Assembly (NCBI RefSeq): GCF_030551875.1
Contig: NZ_JAUOZU010000025.1
Span: forward strand, 1 to 37,390
Reading direction: 5' to 3'
DNA: 37,390 nucleotides
Source: Fluviirhizobium alvei
GTDB lineage: Bacteria; Pseudomonadota; Alphaproteobacteria; Rhizobiales; Rhizobiaceae
Shown here one piece after another: positions 1 through 8,600 of the stretch. The position numbers and the translations under genes are program-made. Under the pieces are notes generated by a model. The model was not told the origin of the DNA, did not search any database, and saw only the letters and a program-made list of their open reading frames with translations. Within the stretch, counting starts at the first letter, position 1, and each line of letters begins with the position of its first letter.

Positions 1-61
1 TCGGCTTTTCCAGCAAAGGTGCGGGGCGCTAAGTTATTGGCCAGTAAAATGAATTTTACAG

Positions 62-76
62 CCTCCGGGCCCACCA
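62..76 (+). repeat. Left attachment core (attL), 15-bp direct repeat
   Basis: The sequence CCTCCGGGCCCACCA is repeated exactly at 31745-31759 in the same orientation. An integrase fragment and arm-type repeats lie just inside. It ends in CCA, as tRNA or tmRNA 3' ends do, but no T-loop (GTTCRANNC) precedes it, so the host target is not identified. Just upstream, 44-59 forms a small inverted repeat (GTAAAAT / ATTTTAC). Confidence 0.7.
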
Positions 77-138
77 TCACTTTGCTATTGCTTTGATTTC
101 CTTAAAAAAATATATAATTCAGGGAGTTGCAGCCAGCT

Positions 139-163
139 TCGGTTCCAACATTGGTTCCAACAT
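139..163 (+). repeat. Left arm-type repeat (two GGTTCCAACAT units)
   Basis: A 25-bp sequence identical to 31670-31694. It contains two copies of GGTTCCAACAT separated by one T. It sits 62 bp inside the left core, and the partner sits 50 bp inside the right core, in the same orientation. This layout suggests integrase arm-binding sites; that role is inferred. Confidence 0.65.
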
Positions 164-185
164 CTCCTATCTTCAGCGAAGATCG

Positions 186-440
186 ATGTCGAAAGTCCCA
201 GGACTGATCAGAAAGAAAAGTGCGTTCTTTTACGTTCGGCGGATCCCCGAAAACATCAGGCAGATATTCGGAAATAAGACCCAACTGACGCTTCCGCTGG
301 GCACCTCGGATCCTCGTTGTAGCTTGCCGCGATTTTCCGGAATTTTGACACGAGGATCCGGACTTTTTGATTTTCCGGAGGGGTGTCAATATTCCGTTGG
401 CATTGCGATCTTTTGTATCGCACTGAAAATCTCATTATAG
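186..440 (+). pseudogene. Tyrosine integrase, N-terminal fragment
   Basis: Translation from the ATG at 186 begins like the N-terminal SAM-like/AP2-like segment of phage and island integrases: a PGLIRKKSAFFYVRRIP stretch followed by LPLGTSDPR. Family resemblance ends near base 315, and the remaining 40 or so residues look unrelated before a stop at 440. The core-binding and catalytic domains are absent. An integrase at the very end of the island, beside the attachment core, is the expected position, so this is probably the remnant of the integrase that brought the island in. A second integrase at about 17640 starts at the equivalent alignment position, so the two may be halves of one split gene. 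Confidence 0.65.
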
Positions 441-1063
441 ACCGAATTGCGATAGTAAAAAATGCCGCCGATTTTACTCGGCCTTCCGGAAGCTGTAAGC
501 AATCCACGGGAAGAGAGCTCGTGAAGCCACTCGTAGCACTTAATCAATGACACATCCTTTCCGGCATCCGCGAAGCTTGCTAACAGATCGTGAGCATCGA
601 TACATATCCAATAGCCATCGCACACATCCGACGCTTGATATATTTCGAATGCCCGCTCGCAGCGAGACAGCGCGACAAGATGTTCTCTCGGCAGCATTTC
701 CAACTTTGAAGCCGCTCGACCGATCTTACCTACGTCAGCCGAAGCAATGTCTCCCTCCAGATCACCCGCAATCAGTTTGGCTAGGACGCTGAGATTGTGG
801 TCGTATTCACCTATCCGAATTTGTTCGAAGAAACGGTAAGCGGCCGGAACATAATAGCTCCATTTTTCATTCGACAATGCAGTCAAGCCGGTTCGAGAAA
901 TCTCTCCTATCAGCAATGCCTGACCCGCCTCCAATCGCTTTTGGATTGCAATGTCAGAAAGTGCTTTGATGACGCTAAGACCGGGAACAAACTCGGTCAT
1001 GATCGCTGAGGTCACTTCGTAGATTTCGAATGCATGTTTGGTAGGCTGAGGAAGTTCAGTCAA
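386..1063 (-). CDS. Hypothetical protein (about 225 aa)
   Basis: An open frame of about 225 residues with no recognised family. I see no signal peptide and no clear membrane helix; the central part is helix-rich with many Leu/Ala. The frame has no nearby ATG. The TTG at 1063 follows GGAG by six bases and is the preferred start; a TTG at 1075 is also possible. Its 3' end overlaps the tail of the integrase fragment on the other strand, so it probably belongs to DNA that replaced the rest of that integrase. The ATP-dependent or catalytic motifs of common defence families are not seen. Function unknown; the frame itself looks coding. Confidence 0.6.
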   Translation of the reverse strand: MTELPQPTKHAFEIYEVTSAIMTEFVPGLSVIKALSDIAIQKRLEAGQALLIGEISRTGLTALSNEKWSYYVPAAYRFFEQIRIGEYDHNLSVLAKLIAGDLEGDIASADVGKIGRAASKLEMLPREHLVALSRCERAFEIYQASDVCDGYWICIDAHDLLASFADAGKDVSLIKCYEWLHELSSRGLLTASGRPSKIGGIFYYRNSVYNEIFSAIQKIAMPTEY

Positions 1064-1230
1064 ACTATGCTCCAAATGTAGGCTGTAGCCGAACGTGAAA
1101 ATTTGCAGCTTTGACGCGCGAATCTGCAGTATTCGATTTCTGCAGCAGCCCTATCAAAGCCACTGTAAAGCCACATCGAAGAGCCATTGAAGGTTGATTT
1201 TGGAATAAACGTCACATGCTACGGCGGCGA

Positions 1231-1572
1231 TCAAACCATCAAATCGAAATCGACGAGGCGCACTTTTTCAACGCCATCCATTTCCACTGCGTTGCCGGAG
1301 CCTTCAGCCTGGGCAGTCACATGCTTGCCATCGCGATGTACCGTCCAGCCTAAATCGCGATCAAGAAACGCGACATCGTAGCCAGCCCCACCGTTCAGAT
1401 AGACCGTATCTTTGGACGAAACAAGGAAGACATCTCTGCCAGCACTACCATAGAGCAGGTCAACGCCGGAAAACGTAAAGAACACATCATTTCCATCGCC
1501 GCCGAACGAGAAATCATCTTTTCGGGTCGTGAAGACGAATTCGTCTGCTTTTGAGATCAGTTTGCCCAGCAT
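1231..1572 (-). CDS. Small RTX-like calcium-binding repeat protein
   Basis: 113 residues. Three degenerate glycine/aspartate nonapeptide-type repeats are visible (GGDGNDVFF, GSAGRDVFL, GGAGYDVAF), the signature of hemolysin-type RTX beta-rolls that bind calcium. Typical RTX proteins are hundreds of residues long with a C-terminal type I secretion signal; here there is only a short N-terminus, the repeats and a 40-residue acidic tail. The ATG at 1572 follows GGAGG closely and is preferred over the GTG at 1587. It lies alone with gaps on both sides beyond the end of the prophage tail genes, so it may be lysogenic-conversion cargo or a broken-off piece of a larger gene. Secretion is not demonstrable. 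Confidence 0.6.
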   Translation of the reverse strand: MLGKLISKADEFVFTTRKDDFSFGGDGNDVFFTFSGVDLLYGSAGRDVFLVSSKDTVYLNGGAGYDVAFLDRDLGWTVHRDGKHVTAQAEGSGNAVEMDGVEKVRLVDFDLMV

Positions 1573-1677
1573 TGCCCCTCCCGCCACACCAAATGTGTGG
1601 ATCTCGTTGGTCCGACATTTATGGGTTGTACCAGAGGAAAAGTAAATGAAGGTTAACCATGCCGGACCTAAAGTCGC

Positions 1678-1926
1678 TCAATCGATCTTTGGTTCAAAAC
1701 CGGGCGCCGAAGTCTGAAAGGCTGGGCTCGGGCCATAGTGCTGCCGGTCAGCCTTGTAGGTCAGTTCGAACTGGTTTTCCAACGCTGCCAAAATGGCTTT
1801 GGCAATTTCATCCTTGGCGGCCTGTTGGTCTGCCATGATCTTGCTCGCATAAGCCCGCTTTGTCGCCGGGGGTATCAACTGCAAGGCGGTCGAGATGTAT
1901 AGGGTGGGATCGTCTGCCTTGCGCAT
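1678..1926 (-). CDS. Hypothetical small prophage protein (82 aa)
   Basis: A short, charged, probably all-alpha protein with no signal peptide or membrane segment. A GAGG motif about nine bases upstream supports the ATG at 1926. It lies downstream of the 71-residue gene on the same strand. I do not recognise the family; the Lys/Ala-rich central segment (RAYASKIMADQQAAKDEIAK) is helical. Function unknown. Confidence 0.55.
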   Translation of the reverse strand: MRKADDPTLYISTALQLIPPATKRAYASKIMADQQAAKDEIAKAILAALENQFELTYKADRQHYGPSPAFQTSAPGFEPKID

Positions 1927-1978
1927 GGGTCGCCTCGAATCGAATTCGAGCCTCAGTTTAGGTCACTTTGAACGCCGT

Positions 1979-2194
1979 TTAAAACGGCGTCATGCGGTGG
2001 ATCGCGCGGATGGCGGAAAGGAGGCTTGAAAGGCGCTCAAGGCGATCATCAATCGAGCACAATGCGCCAATGGCGCTATTGCGTCGGCCTTCTTCCATAT
2101 CCTGGGCGGCGAGGTCGATCCAGTTGGTGACGTCCTCTGCGTCCTGTTGCATAGCCTTGATGATCTGGGTGAAAGCTGCGGCGTTATTGGTCAT
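1979..2194 (-). CDS. Hypothetical small prophage protein (71 aa)
   Basis: A 71-residue acidic, helical protein with a good AAGGAG Shine-Dalgarno seven bases before the ATG at 2194. It starts about 140 bases after the adenine methylase on the same strand and is followed by the 82-residue gene, so the three may form the distal end of the prophage late transcript. No family recognised. Confidence 0.6.
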   Translation of the reverse strand: MTNNAAAFTQIIKAMQQDAEDVTNWIDLAAQDMEEGRRNSAIGALCSIDDRLERLSSLLSAIRAIHRMTPF

Positions 2195-2332
2195 CGGTCA
2201 TCTCCTTGTTGATGGAGATACCATCGCTCCGGGCTGCGGTTTCAGCCAGCAAAGGCCTTCCGGTGTTGCCGCCAAAGTGAAAGGCTTTTGCTAGCTTCGG
2301 TCTGATATTGAAGACGTGAGCAAGAGTATTGC

Positions 2333-3148
2333 TCACCCCGAAATGATCAGCTCACGCGCATCGGTGCTCTTGTTGTTATTGACCGTGTAGCGCAGGCGCA
2401 CCTCCTGGATGTCGAAGGCCGAAAAGATCGTCCGGATCTCGGGAACATCGTTGATGGAGAGAATGAACCGCCCCTTGATCCGCCCGAGGCGCTCGGCGAT
2501 CGCAGCGAACTGATCGCGGTCGAAGATCTGCTTTCCGTAATCGTCCTCGCAGCCCCAATAGGGCGGGTCGAGGTAGAACAAGGTCTGCTCGCGGTCATAT
2601 CGGTCGATGAACGGCGCCCAGTCCAGGCACTCGATCGTCACGCCGGACAGGCGCTCGTGCACCTCTTCCAGCAAGGAGCCAAGGCGGGTGAGATTGAACC
2701 GGCTGCCGCGCTCCAGGGAGACGCCGAAGTTTTGGCCGACAGCCTTACCGCCGAATGCCAGACGCTGGAGATAGAGAAACCGTGCAGCCCGCTCCAGATC
2801 GGTTAACGTCTCCGGGTTTGCAGCCTTGAGCCGTTCGAACTCGCGCCGGCTTGCGATCTGAAACCTCAGCGTATCCATGAACTGAGGATAATGGCGCTGA
2901 AGGATGCGAAACAGGTTTGCGACATCACCAGAGCGATCGTTGATGACTTCGGTGCGAGGCGCTGCCCGGCGGCGAAAGAATATGCCACCCATCCCCACGA
3001 ATGGCTCGCAATAGATCGCGTGCGGCACCTGTTCGATCATGGCGGTGATGCGACCGGCCAGCGCGCGCTTGCCACCCAGCCAGGGTGCCGGCGGGCTCAC
3101 GGGATCGATTTCACGATGAGAAAGAGCAGGGGAAAGTTCAGAAGCCAT
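2333..3148 (-). CDS. Phage DNA adenine methyltransferase (D12/Dam class)
   Basis: 271 residues, about the normal length for the MethyltransfD12 family, which transfers a methyl group from SAM to N6 of adenine. Motif I is PWLGGKRAL near residue 22 with the EPFVGMGGIFF glycine-rich SAM site near 50; the catalytic motif IV is DPPYWG near residue 195. No cognate endonuclease is adjacent, so it is an orphan phage-type methylase. Likely roles are protecting phage DNA from host restriction or altering host methylation. It follows the tail fibre genes in the same direction, after a 138-base gap holding a small hairpin. Recognition sequence cannot be read from the protein. Confidence 0.9.
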   Translation of the reverse strand: MASELSPALSHREIDPVSPPAPWLGGKRALAGRITAMIEQVPHAIYCEPFVGMGGIFFRRRAAPRTEVINDRSGDVANLFRILQRHYPQFMDTLRFQIASRREFERLKAANPETLTDLERAARFLYLQRLAFGGKAVGQNFGVSLERGSRFNLTRLGSLLEEVHERLSGVTIECLDWAPFIDRYDREQTLFYLDPPYWGCEDDYGKQIFDRDQFAAIAERLGRIKGRFILSINDVPEIRTIFSAFDIQEVRLRYTVNNNKSTDARELIISG

Positions 3149-3258
3149 GATTTGTTAACCTCGGTCTGTCAGAGCCTCCGAGCCGCTTTGCGGCCGGGTG
3201 CGACGGAATAAGGCTTGTCCTCTGTCGGGCGGGGCCGGACGCCAATCTAGGCCCGCCA

Positions 3259-3276
3259 CGAGCGAATTAACGCTCG
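3259..3276. other. Hairpin between fibre-assembly gene and methylase
   Basis: CGAGCG / CGCTCG stem with an AATTAA loop in the intergenic gap. No T-tract follows on the minus strand, so it is not a convincing intrinsic terminator; it may be a processing or stabilising stem. Confidence 0.35.
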
Positions 3277-3286
3277 TCACTCGTCA

Positions 3287-3769
3287 TCAAGGCCACGCGA
3301 ACGGGCACGCGGCTTCCACCTCCTCCAGAAATGCTTCGATTGCCGGCTGGATCCTTAGGCCTTCGAGTACGCGATCGAGCTCGGCCGCCGAATAGGTCCA
3401 GACGGCAGAGCGCCAGGCAAAGAGCGCCTCGGCCTCGGCCGCAAATTGCATGTTGCCATCGCCGCGATAGGAGATGGCGGAGGCGATCGAATCATAGCCG
3501 CGCGATCGGGCTTTTTCGTCCAGCATCGACTGGATCACTGCACCATAGGCGGCGCGCGCCTCGGCGGCGGTAATGGGCTGGATATAGGCGACCAGGACTG
3601 GCGGGTTGGACGAGACATCGACGCGCATGCAATCGGGGTCGACCTCCTGCTCAGTCTGAAAAATGGCACGGCCGGTATCTTCCACATGGGCCTCCGCCCA
3701 GGTCAGGCTCGGGCCGGATAGGCAGCGGACTATCTCGCCGGTCGCGCTGTCATAGACGAGAAAATTCAT
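3287..3769 (-). CDS. Tail fibre assembly chaperone-like protein
   Basis: 160 residues. The C-terminal half has the pattern seen in phage tail fibre assembly/DUF4376-type proteins: a helix with KARSRGYDSI, an ISYRGDGN turn, then FAAEAEALFAWRSAVWTY. The N-terminus (MNFLVYDSATGEIVRC) is a short beta segment common in this group. Proteins of this kind sit directly downstream of the fibre gene and help fold or attach it, and here the gene begins three bases after the preceding tail gene stops. Function is from family resemblance and position. Confidence 0.6.
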   Translation of the reverse strand: MNFLVYDSATGEIVRCLSGPSLTWAEAHVEDTGRAIFQTEQEVDPDCMRVDVSSNPPVLVAYIQPITAAEARAAYGAVIQSMLDEKARSRGYDSIASAISYRGDGNMQFAAEAEALFAWRSAVWTYSAAELDRVLEGLRIQPAIEAFLEEVEAACPFAWP

Positions 3770-3772
3770 GGC

Positions 3773-4657
3773 TCACCTCCGGTGCGTGGTGCCGCTTAGA
3801 TAACTGCGATTGATCGATTGGCCGGCTGCCGTAGCGGTGACATAAAGCCGAAATGTCGTGGAGGCGCCCGATAGCGAGGCCTTGGCGATGGTCCGCGAGA
3901 CTTCGAAGAAATCGGCCGCGCTCTTTTGTACTGTCGGCCAGATGAAATAGCTGTTGCCTGAGCCGTCGCGCAGTTCGACGGTGAACGTCGCCGTCGCTCC
4001 GCTGGTGTTTTTGAAACCCAGATGGATCTCGACTGCATCGCAATCGGAGCCATGTTCGACCAGCACAGACTCGACGAGGACCTCGGTGGTACCGATCGTC
4101 TTGGCGGTATTGGTCGCCGACTGATAGCGCTGGACGAATTCCTGTGACAACACCTTGGAGAGTACGATTGCATTCTCGGCGATGAAGCCGGTGACGGCGA
4201 GACCTTGGGTGACCGTTACCCCCGCGTCATTGTTCGGTCGCTTTTCCGACCGCCTACCTGATTTTGAGACCAGAACCACCCAGTATTTATAGGTGAAGCC
4301 GAAAAGGCCTGAGCCTCCAGTTTGCCCATAGTTGATGAAGGAACAGCCATAGGCGGGGTATTCGCCGAACAAGGTCACGGAGGTATTGTAATCTAGGCCC
4401 GTGCCGCCATCAGTTATGATCAGTGCGTGATCATAGTCTTCATCGGCCGGGACATCCCATGCCAGGACATGGCAACCACGGCCAGAAAACCCGAAAAAAT
4501 TGACTGCAGGTACTACGGTATTGTTGCGCTTAGGCGGTTTGACACCAACGCTCGTATAGTCTGACCAGGCTCCGACTATGTTGATGAATGAAAGCGCGCG
4601 GCATCGTGCTTTATGGTATTTCAGGGCGCTGGCCTTGAAGTCGGTAGTCAGGTCCAC
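3773..4657 (-). CDS. Putative tail fibre / receptor-binding protein
   Basis: 294 residues, rich in Gly, Ser, Thr, Tyr and predicted beta strands, with no catalytic motif seen. Its place between the tail tip proteins and the fibre-assembly protein argues for a distal tail or host-recognition protein. The N-terminal half is less GC-rich than the neighbouring tail genes, which fits the mosaic exchange common in receptor-binding genes. The frame has only a GTG at 4657 as an early start, overlapping the upstream gene by 10 bases with no clear Shine-Dalgarno, so the true N-terminus is uncertain; the upstream gene may itself be truncated into this one. Confidence 0.5.
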   Translation of the reverse strand: MDLTTDFKASALKYHKARCRALSFINIVGAWSDYTSVGVKPPKRNNTVVPAVNFFGFSGRGCHVLAWDVPADEDYDHALIITDGGTGLDYNTSVTLFGEYPAYGCSFINYGQTGGSGLFGFTYKYWVVLVSKSGRRSEKRPNNDAGVTVTQGLAVTGFIAENAIVLSKVLSQEFVQRYQSATNTAKTIGTTEVLVESVLVEHGSDCDAVEIHLGFKNTSGATATFTVELRDGSGNSYFIWPTVQKSAADFFEVSRTIAKASLSGASTTFRLYVTATAAGQSINRSYLSGTTHRR

Positions 4658-5016
4658 CGAGATAAAAGATCGCCATCTGGTATATTGTAGGCGCGGGCGG
4701 CATTGATCATCGCCGAGTTGAGGCTTGAAACCGGTATCGAGACCTTGCGGACCTTGAGCGACATTTCCATCGGGATCGACGGGATTTTGATCCGGTCGCC
4801 GATGCCATGATAGACCCGGTTGACCACGGCTCCTGTGTCCGGCCGGATGACCGGCACCGTCATGGCCGTCTGGCCGGTCCAGATCCCGATCGTCTCTTTG
4901 ACCGAGGTCAGCTTGTTGATGCCGGTCAGCCAGATGAAATAGCGCGGGATGATGATGCCGGTCGATCGGGCAGCCTGCAGCGCTGCATAAGTGTTTGTCG
5001 ATACCGAAAGCACCAT
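4648..5016 (-). CDS. Phage tail tip protein, probably shortened
   Basis: 122 residues. The opening (ALQAARSTGIIIPRYFIWLTG, then IGIWTG) resembles the N-terminal part of phage tail proteins in which a Trp-x-Gly motif is followed by a strand-rich domain. Relatives I can recall carry a longer C-terminus after the equivalent of INAARAY; here the frame stops after 15 more residues. A deletion joining it to the fibre gene is possible. It starts one base after the stop region of the upstream tail gene, consistent with translational coupling. Exact family not settled. Confidence 0.5.
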   Translation of the reverse strand: MVLSVSTNTYAALQAARSTGIIIPRYFIWLTGINKLTSVKETIGIWTGQTAMTVPVIRPDTGAVVNRVYHGIGDRIKIPSIPMEMSLKVRKVSIPVSSLNSAMINAARAYNIPDGDLLSRWT

Positions 5017-5675
5017 CAGAACACCTGCACCATCTTGAGGCTGCCGCCGGGTGTCAGCTGGCCCTGACCGGTGCCCGCCTCATAGCCGTTGGCGATAAGC
5101 CGCCAGAGCGGCGACGGCCGCGCAAACTCGACGATATCGTTGACCGCAAGGCCCGGGCTTACATGAGGCCGCACGCTCACCCAGCCCAACGTCTCGCCGG
5201 CACCATTGGCCTGCGCATCTGAGGTGATGCGATGATAGGCGCGGTGGACCGGATCGGTGCCGATATCGGCATGCCAGCGGTCGCCGGCTGTGAGCTGGTA
5301 GCCGCCGGGAAGCCCCTTGAACCGGACGCGCTTGTTATCGGCGGCAATCTCGGCGATCCTGCAGGTGCCCGTATGCGCCTTGATGATGGTACCGCCCGGA
5401 TCGGCGATCGGATATTGCAGACGCGGGTCGTACATATAAAACCGACCGATCACGCCGTCGAGCATCTCGATGCGGGCCTGGGCGGCGGCGGCCTGGGCGT
5501 GGGTCAGCTTGGGGTCGATCGTGATTTCGGCCCGCCAGACCGGATCGGCAAGATCGGCCGCGAGATCGTCGCCGGCACCGGTCTTTCCGGAATCCTCCTG
5601 ATAATACTGGATCCACATTTTAACCTGGTAGTAGTCCAGCTGGTTGGCCAGATCCTGCAAGCTCAAGGTCGCCAT
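5016..5675 (-). CDS. Phage tail protein (hypothetical, tip region)
   Basis: 219 residues from the ATG at 5675, one base after the tape measure stop (TGATATG), which favours this start over the longer in-frame GTG/ATG options inside the tape measure gene. The protein is mixed alpha/beta with no catalytic motif I recognise. In siphoviruses the genes just after the tape measure encode distal tail and tail-tip subunits, and position is the main evidence for that role here. Confidence 0.6.
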   Translation of the reverse strand: MATLSLQDLANQLDYYQVKMWIQYYQEDSGKTGAGDDLAADLADPVWRAEITIDPKLTHAQAAAAQARIEMLDGVIGRFYMYDPRLQYPIADPGGTIIKAHTGTCRIAEIAADNKRVRFKGLPGGYQLTAGDRWHADIGTDPVHRAYHRITSDAQANGAGETLGWVSVRPHVSPGLAVNDIVEFARPSPLWRLIANGYEAGTGQGQLTPGGSLKMVQVF

Positions 5676-5676
5676 A

Positions 5677-8600
5677 TCAGCCGCTCCATCTCGCATTCGG
5701 ATCGCGGCGCCAGGCCTCAATCATTTCGGGGAACGATGCCACCCAGGCGCGATCGCGCTCCTCAAGAGCGGCGCGCGTGCCCTCATTGGCCTGGCGCAGG
5801 ATCTCCTCGTTGGTGGTGCCGTAGATGTGGAGCGTGTGCGACGTCGATAGCGCCATGCGCATCTCGCCGCCGGATTGACGCACCGCGCGCGGTACCACGT
5901 TACGGACGCCGAGGCGTCCATCGGCGCCGCGCGCCAGCGGCATGATTGCCTCTTCGCCGGCCTCGCCCATCAGGCCTGTGCGACCGCGTGACATCGGAAA
6001 GAATGTCGGCCGATCGACGACACCGCCATTGGCGAAAGCAACGACGGAGCCCGAAGAGAAGGCAGCACCATCCGCAAAGAGGTTCGAAAAGATGCTGCTG
6101 AAGATCGACGAGATCGCCGAACCGATCCCGGAAACAGCGCCGCCGATGCCGGAGATCAGCCCGGAGAACAGGCCACCGGTCGAGTTGATTGTCGTTGCCG
6201 GCGCGGGTGTCTGAGCCGGCAGCGCCTGGCTCGTCTTGTTGATCGATGACAGCAACGATCCGGAGCCGTCCGTAAGAGCCTTGGACGCATCGACCGAGGA
6301 GGATGCCATTTTGTCGACATTGGCGGCGGCATTGGTGCTGGTGGTCGAAAGCTTGGCCAGCTGGCCGTTGAACTTGTCGACATATTGCCGGCCGGTCGTC
6401 CCCAGCACGTCAGCCGAGTTGGCACCCTGTGCCTGCGGTCGGCCGGTAAACCAGACCGAGGCCGCGTCCTGCGGGGTGCCGTATTTCGCCATCGATGCCG
6501 AAAACTGCTGGTTAAAGACAGCATCCTGTGCCGCCGGATTTGCCAGAAACTGGTCGGGCGTCATGCGCTGGCCGAGCGCCTGCTCGGTCCATGGGCCGAT
6601 ATTGTTGCCCATGACCTGATATTTGCCATAGGCGCGGTCGCCATTGGTCCAGGGACCGAGGGCGCCATAGTTGCCGCCGCTCTCGATCGCTGCGATCGCC
6701 TGCTGGTACATTGCCATGTTGCCGGTCGTCGCAGCGGCAATGTTGGTGTTGGCGGCATTGCCAAAGAGCGAGGTTGTGCCAAGTCCCGGCAGGCCGAGCG
6801 GCGAACCATTGATCATCACCGTGCCGGCGGTCACGGTCATGGCGGCCGTCGAGGTGGTCGAGAGCGGGCTTGCACTCTTGCCGGCGAATAGGTCGCCAAG
6901 CGTCGGCAGATTGGTGCCGAGCAGGTTGTTTTTAAGTGGATTGGCAAAGGCCAGCTGCTGGAATGTCGTCAGCAGCGTCGAGGTCACGGATTTGAGGCTG
7001 TCTTTCAGCGATCCGGTCCCGACCACCAGCGAGTCGATCGCGCTGGAGCCTGCATTCTGCACCGTCGACCAGGCGCCTTGCTGGCGCTCCAGTTCGAGCT
7101 TGAGGTTGGCCATCTGGGCCGCATTGGTGCGAAGCTGCTCGGCCTCTTTCGACATGGTCGCGAGGCCAAGTTCGCGGATCTTGATTTCGGCCTCATAGGC
7201 GGCAATGGCGCGCGCCCGCTCGTCGGCCGATTTGCCGACCAGCGAGATTTCGAGCTCGAGGCGGCCGATACTGTCGCTTTGGGTCTTGAGATAGTCCTGT
7301 TGCTTCTTGATCTCGCGCTCGAGCTCATCGGCCGCCCGCTTGCGCTCCTGCTCGAGCTTCTTGTTGAGCTCTTCGTTTGGGTCATAGTCGAGGCTGTTCG
7401 GGCGGCTTGCCGGCACGGCGGGCACGGTCAGTTGACCGTCCGAGTTGATGACGGTCGGGCTTTCGTTTTCGATCCGGAGGCGGGCGTCCCGGTAGACCCG
7501 TTCGATTTCGCGGACGCCGGCCTCGGTGCGACCGAGCGTCGAGCCGAGGAGGTCATTATAGATCTTGTCGAGATTGGCCTTGTCGTTGGCCGTGACCATG
7601 TTGCCGATGCCATCGGACATGGCCTTGAGCTGCGCGGCGTGATCACCACCGGCGACGCGGTTTTGAATGGTTTCGAGCTCGCGGTACTTGTTGGCCAGAT
7701 CAACGAGCTTATCGCCCAACAGGATGACCTGGTCGGCCTGGCGCTGGAAGCCGGATTGCTGGCCAAGTTTTTCCACCTCGGCCTGGAAGGCGGCGAGATC
7801 CGGTTTGATCCCCGTTGCGATCTGAGCCCGCAATTTGTTGATCGGGCCGGAGAAGGCCTCGAACCCGGAACCAACCTGCAGAGCGTCTTCTGCCATCGCC
7901 CGCAATTGCTCTGCGAACGCATGGACATCGCCGCTGGCGCCGGCCATCTTGAGCGACGTTGTAACCGCCTCATCGATCTTCGCATTGAAACCGTCGAGGT
8001 CGGCTGCGCCTGCGGCGGCTGTATCGAGCAGGTACCGGATCGAGTCGGCAAAGACCTTGTTTGTTTCTGCCGCCCTGGCCAGCGCACCGAGATCGCCGGT
8101 CGTGCCGTTCGTTGCGTCTGTGGCCCCTTCGGCAACAGCCGCAAACATTGCCGCATATTGCTCGCGCATTGCGGAACTCAGGCTCGTGAGGCTGTTGCGC
8201 AGCGAGGCGTCGGAAAAACTGTCGCTCGGCCCGAAATTAGCGCTCCTGGCCAACTCGCCATAGGTCGCCTTCAGCGCATCGAGCGTTGCCCGATGCTTGT
8301 CGAGCGCCGCTTCAAAATTGTCGACGCCTTCCTCGCCGGATGCGAACCACTGCGCTGCCGCCGTACCGAGTGCGATCGAGCCGATCGTCAGCAGGCTCAT
8401 AGGCGAGATCAGCGAGGTTAGCGCCGCGCCGATGCCCTTGATTGGCGAGTCCATCGACGCGAAGACCGCCGACAACTGGGTACCCTGCTGAAGCGCAATC
8501 TGGAGCGGCGACATCCCCATGGCGGCTGAGACGCCGATATCCTGAAACTGGGCGGCAATATTGGCCGTCTGAAACCCTTGTGCGCCGCTGACGGCTTGGC

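Noticed and set aside
1-76. A tRNA or tmRNA 3' end at the left core (ends in CCA)
   Set aside because: No T-arm with a GTTCRANNC loop precedes the CCA and no cloverleaf can be drawn in the visible bases.
5232-5945. Long plus-strand frames opposite the tail genes (also 7078-8421 and 31780-32889)
   Set aside because: They are mirror frames of high-GC coding DNA on the other strand and have His/Arg/Gly-rich composition without motifs.
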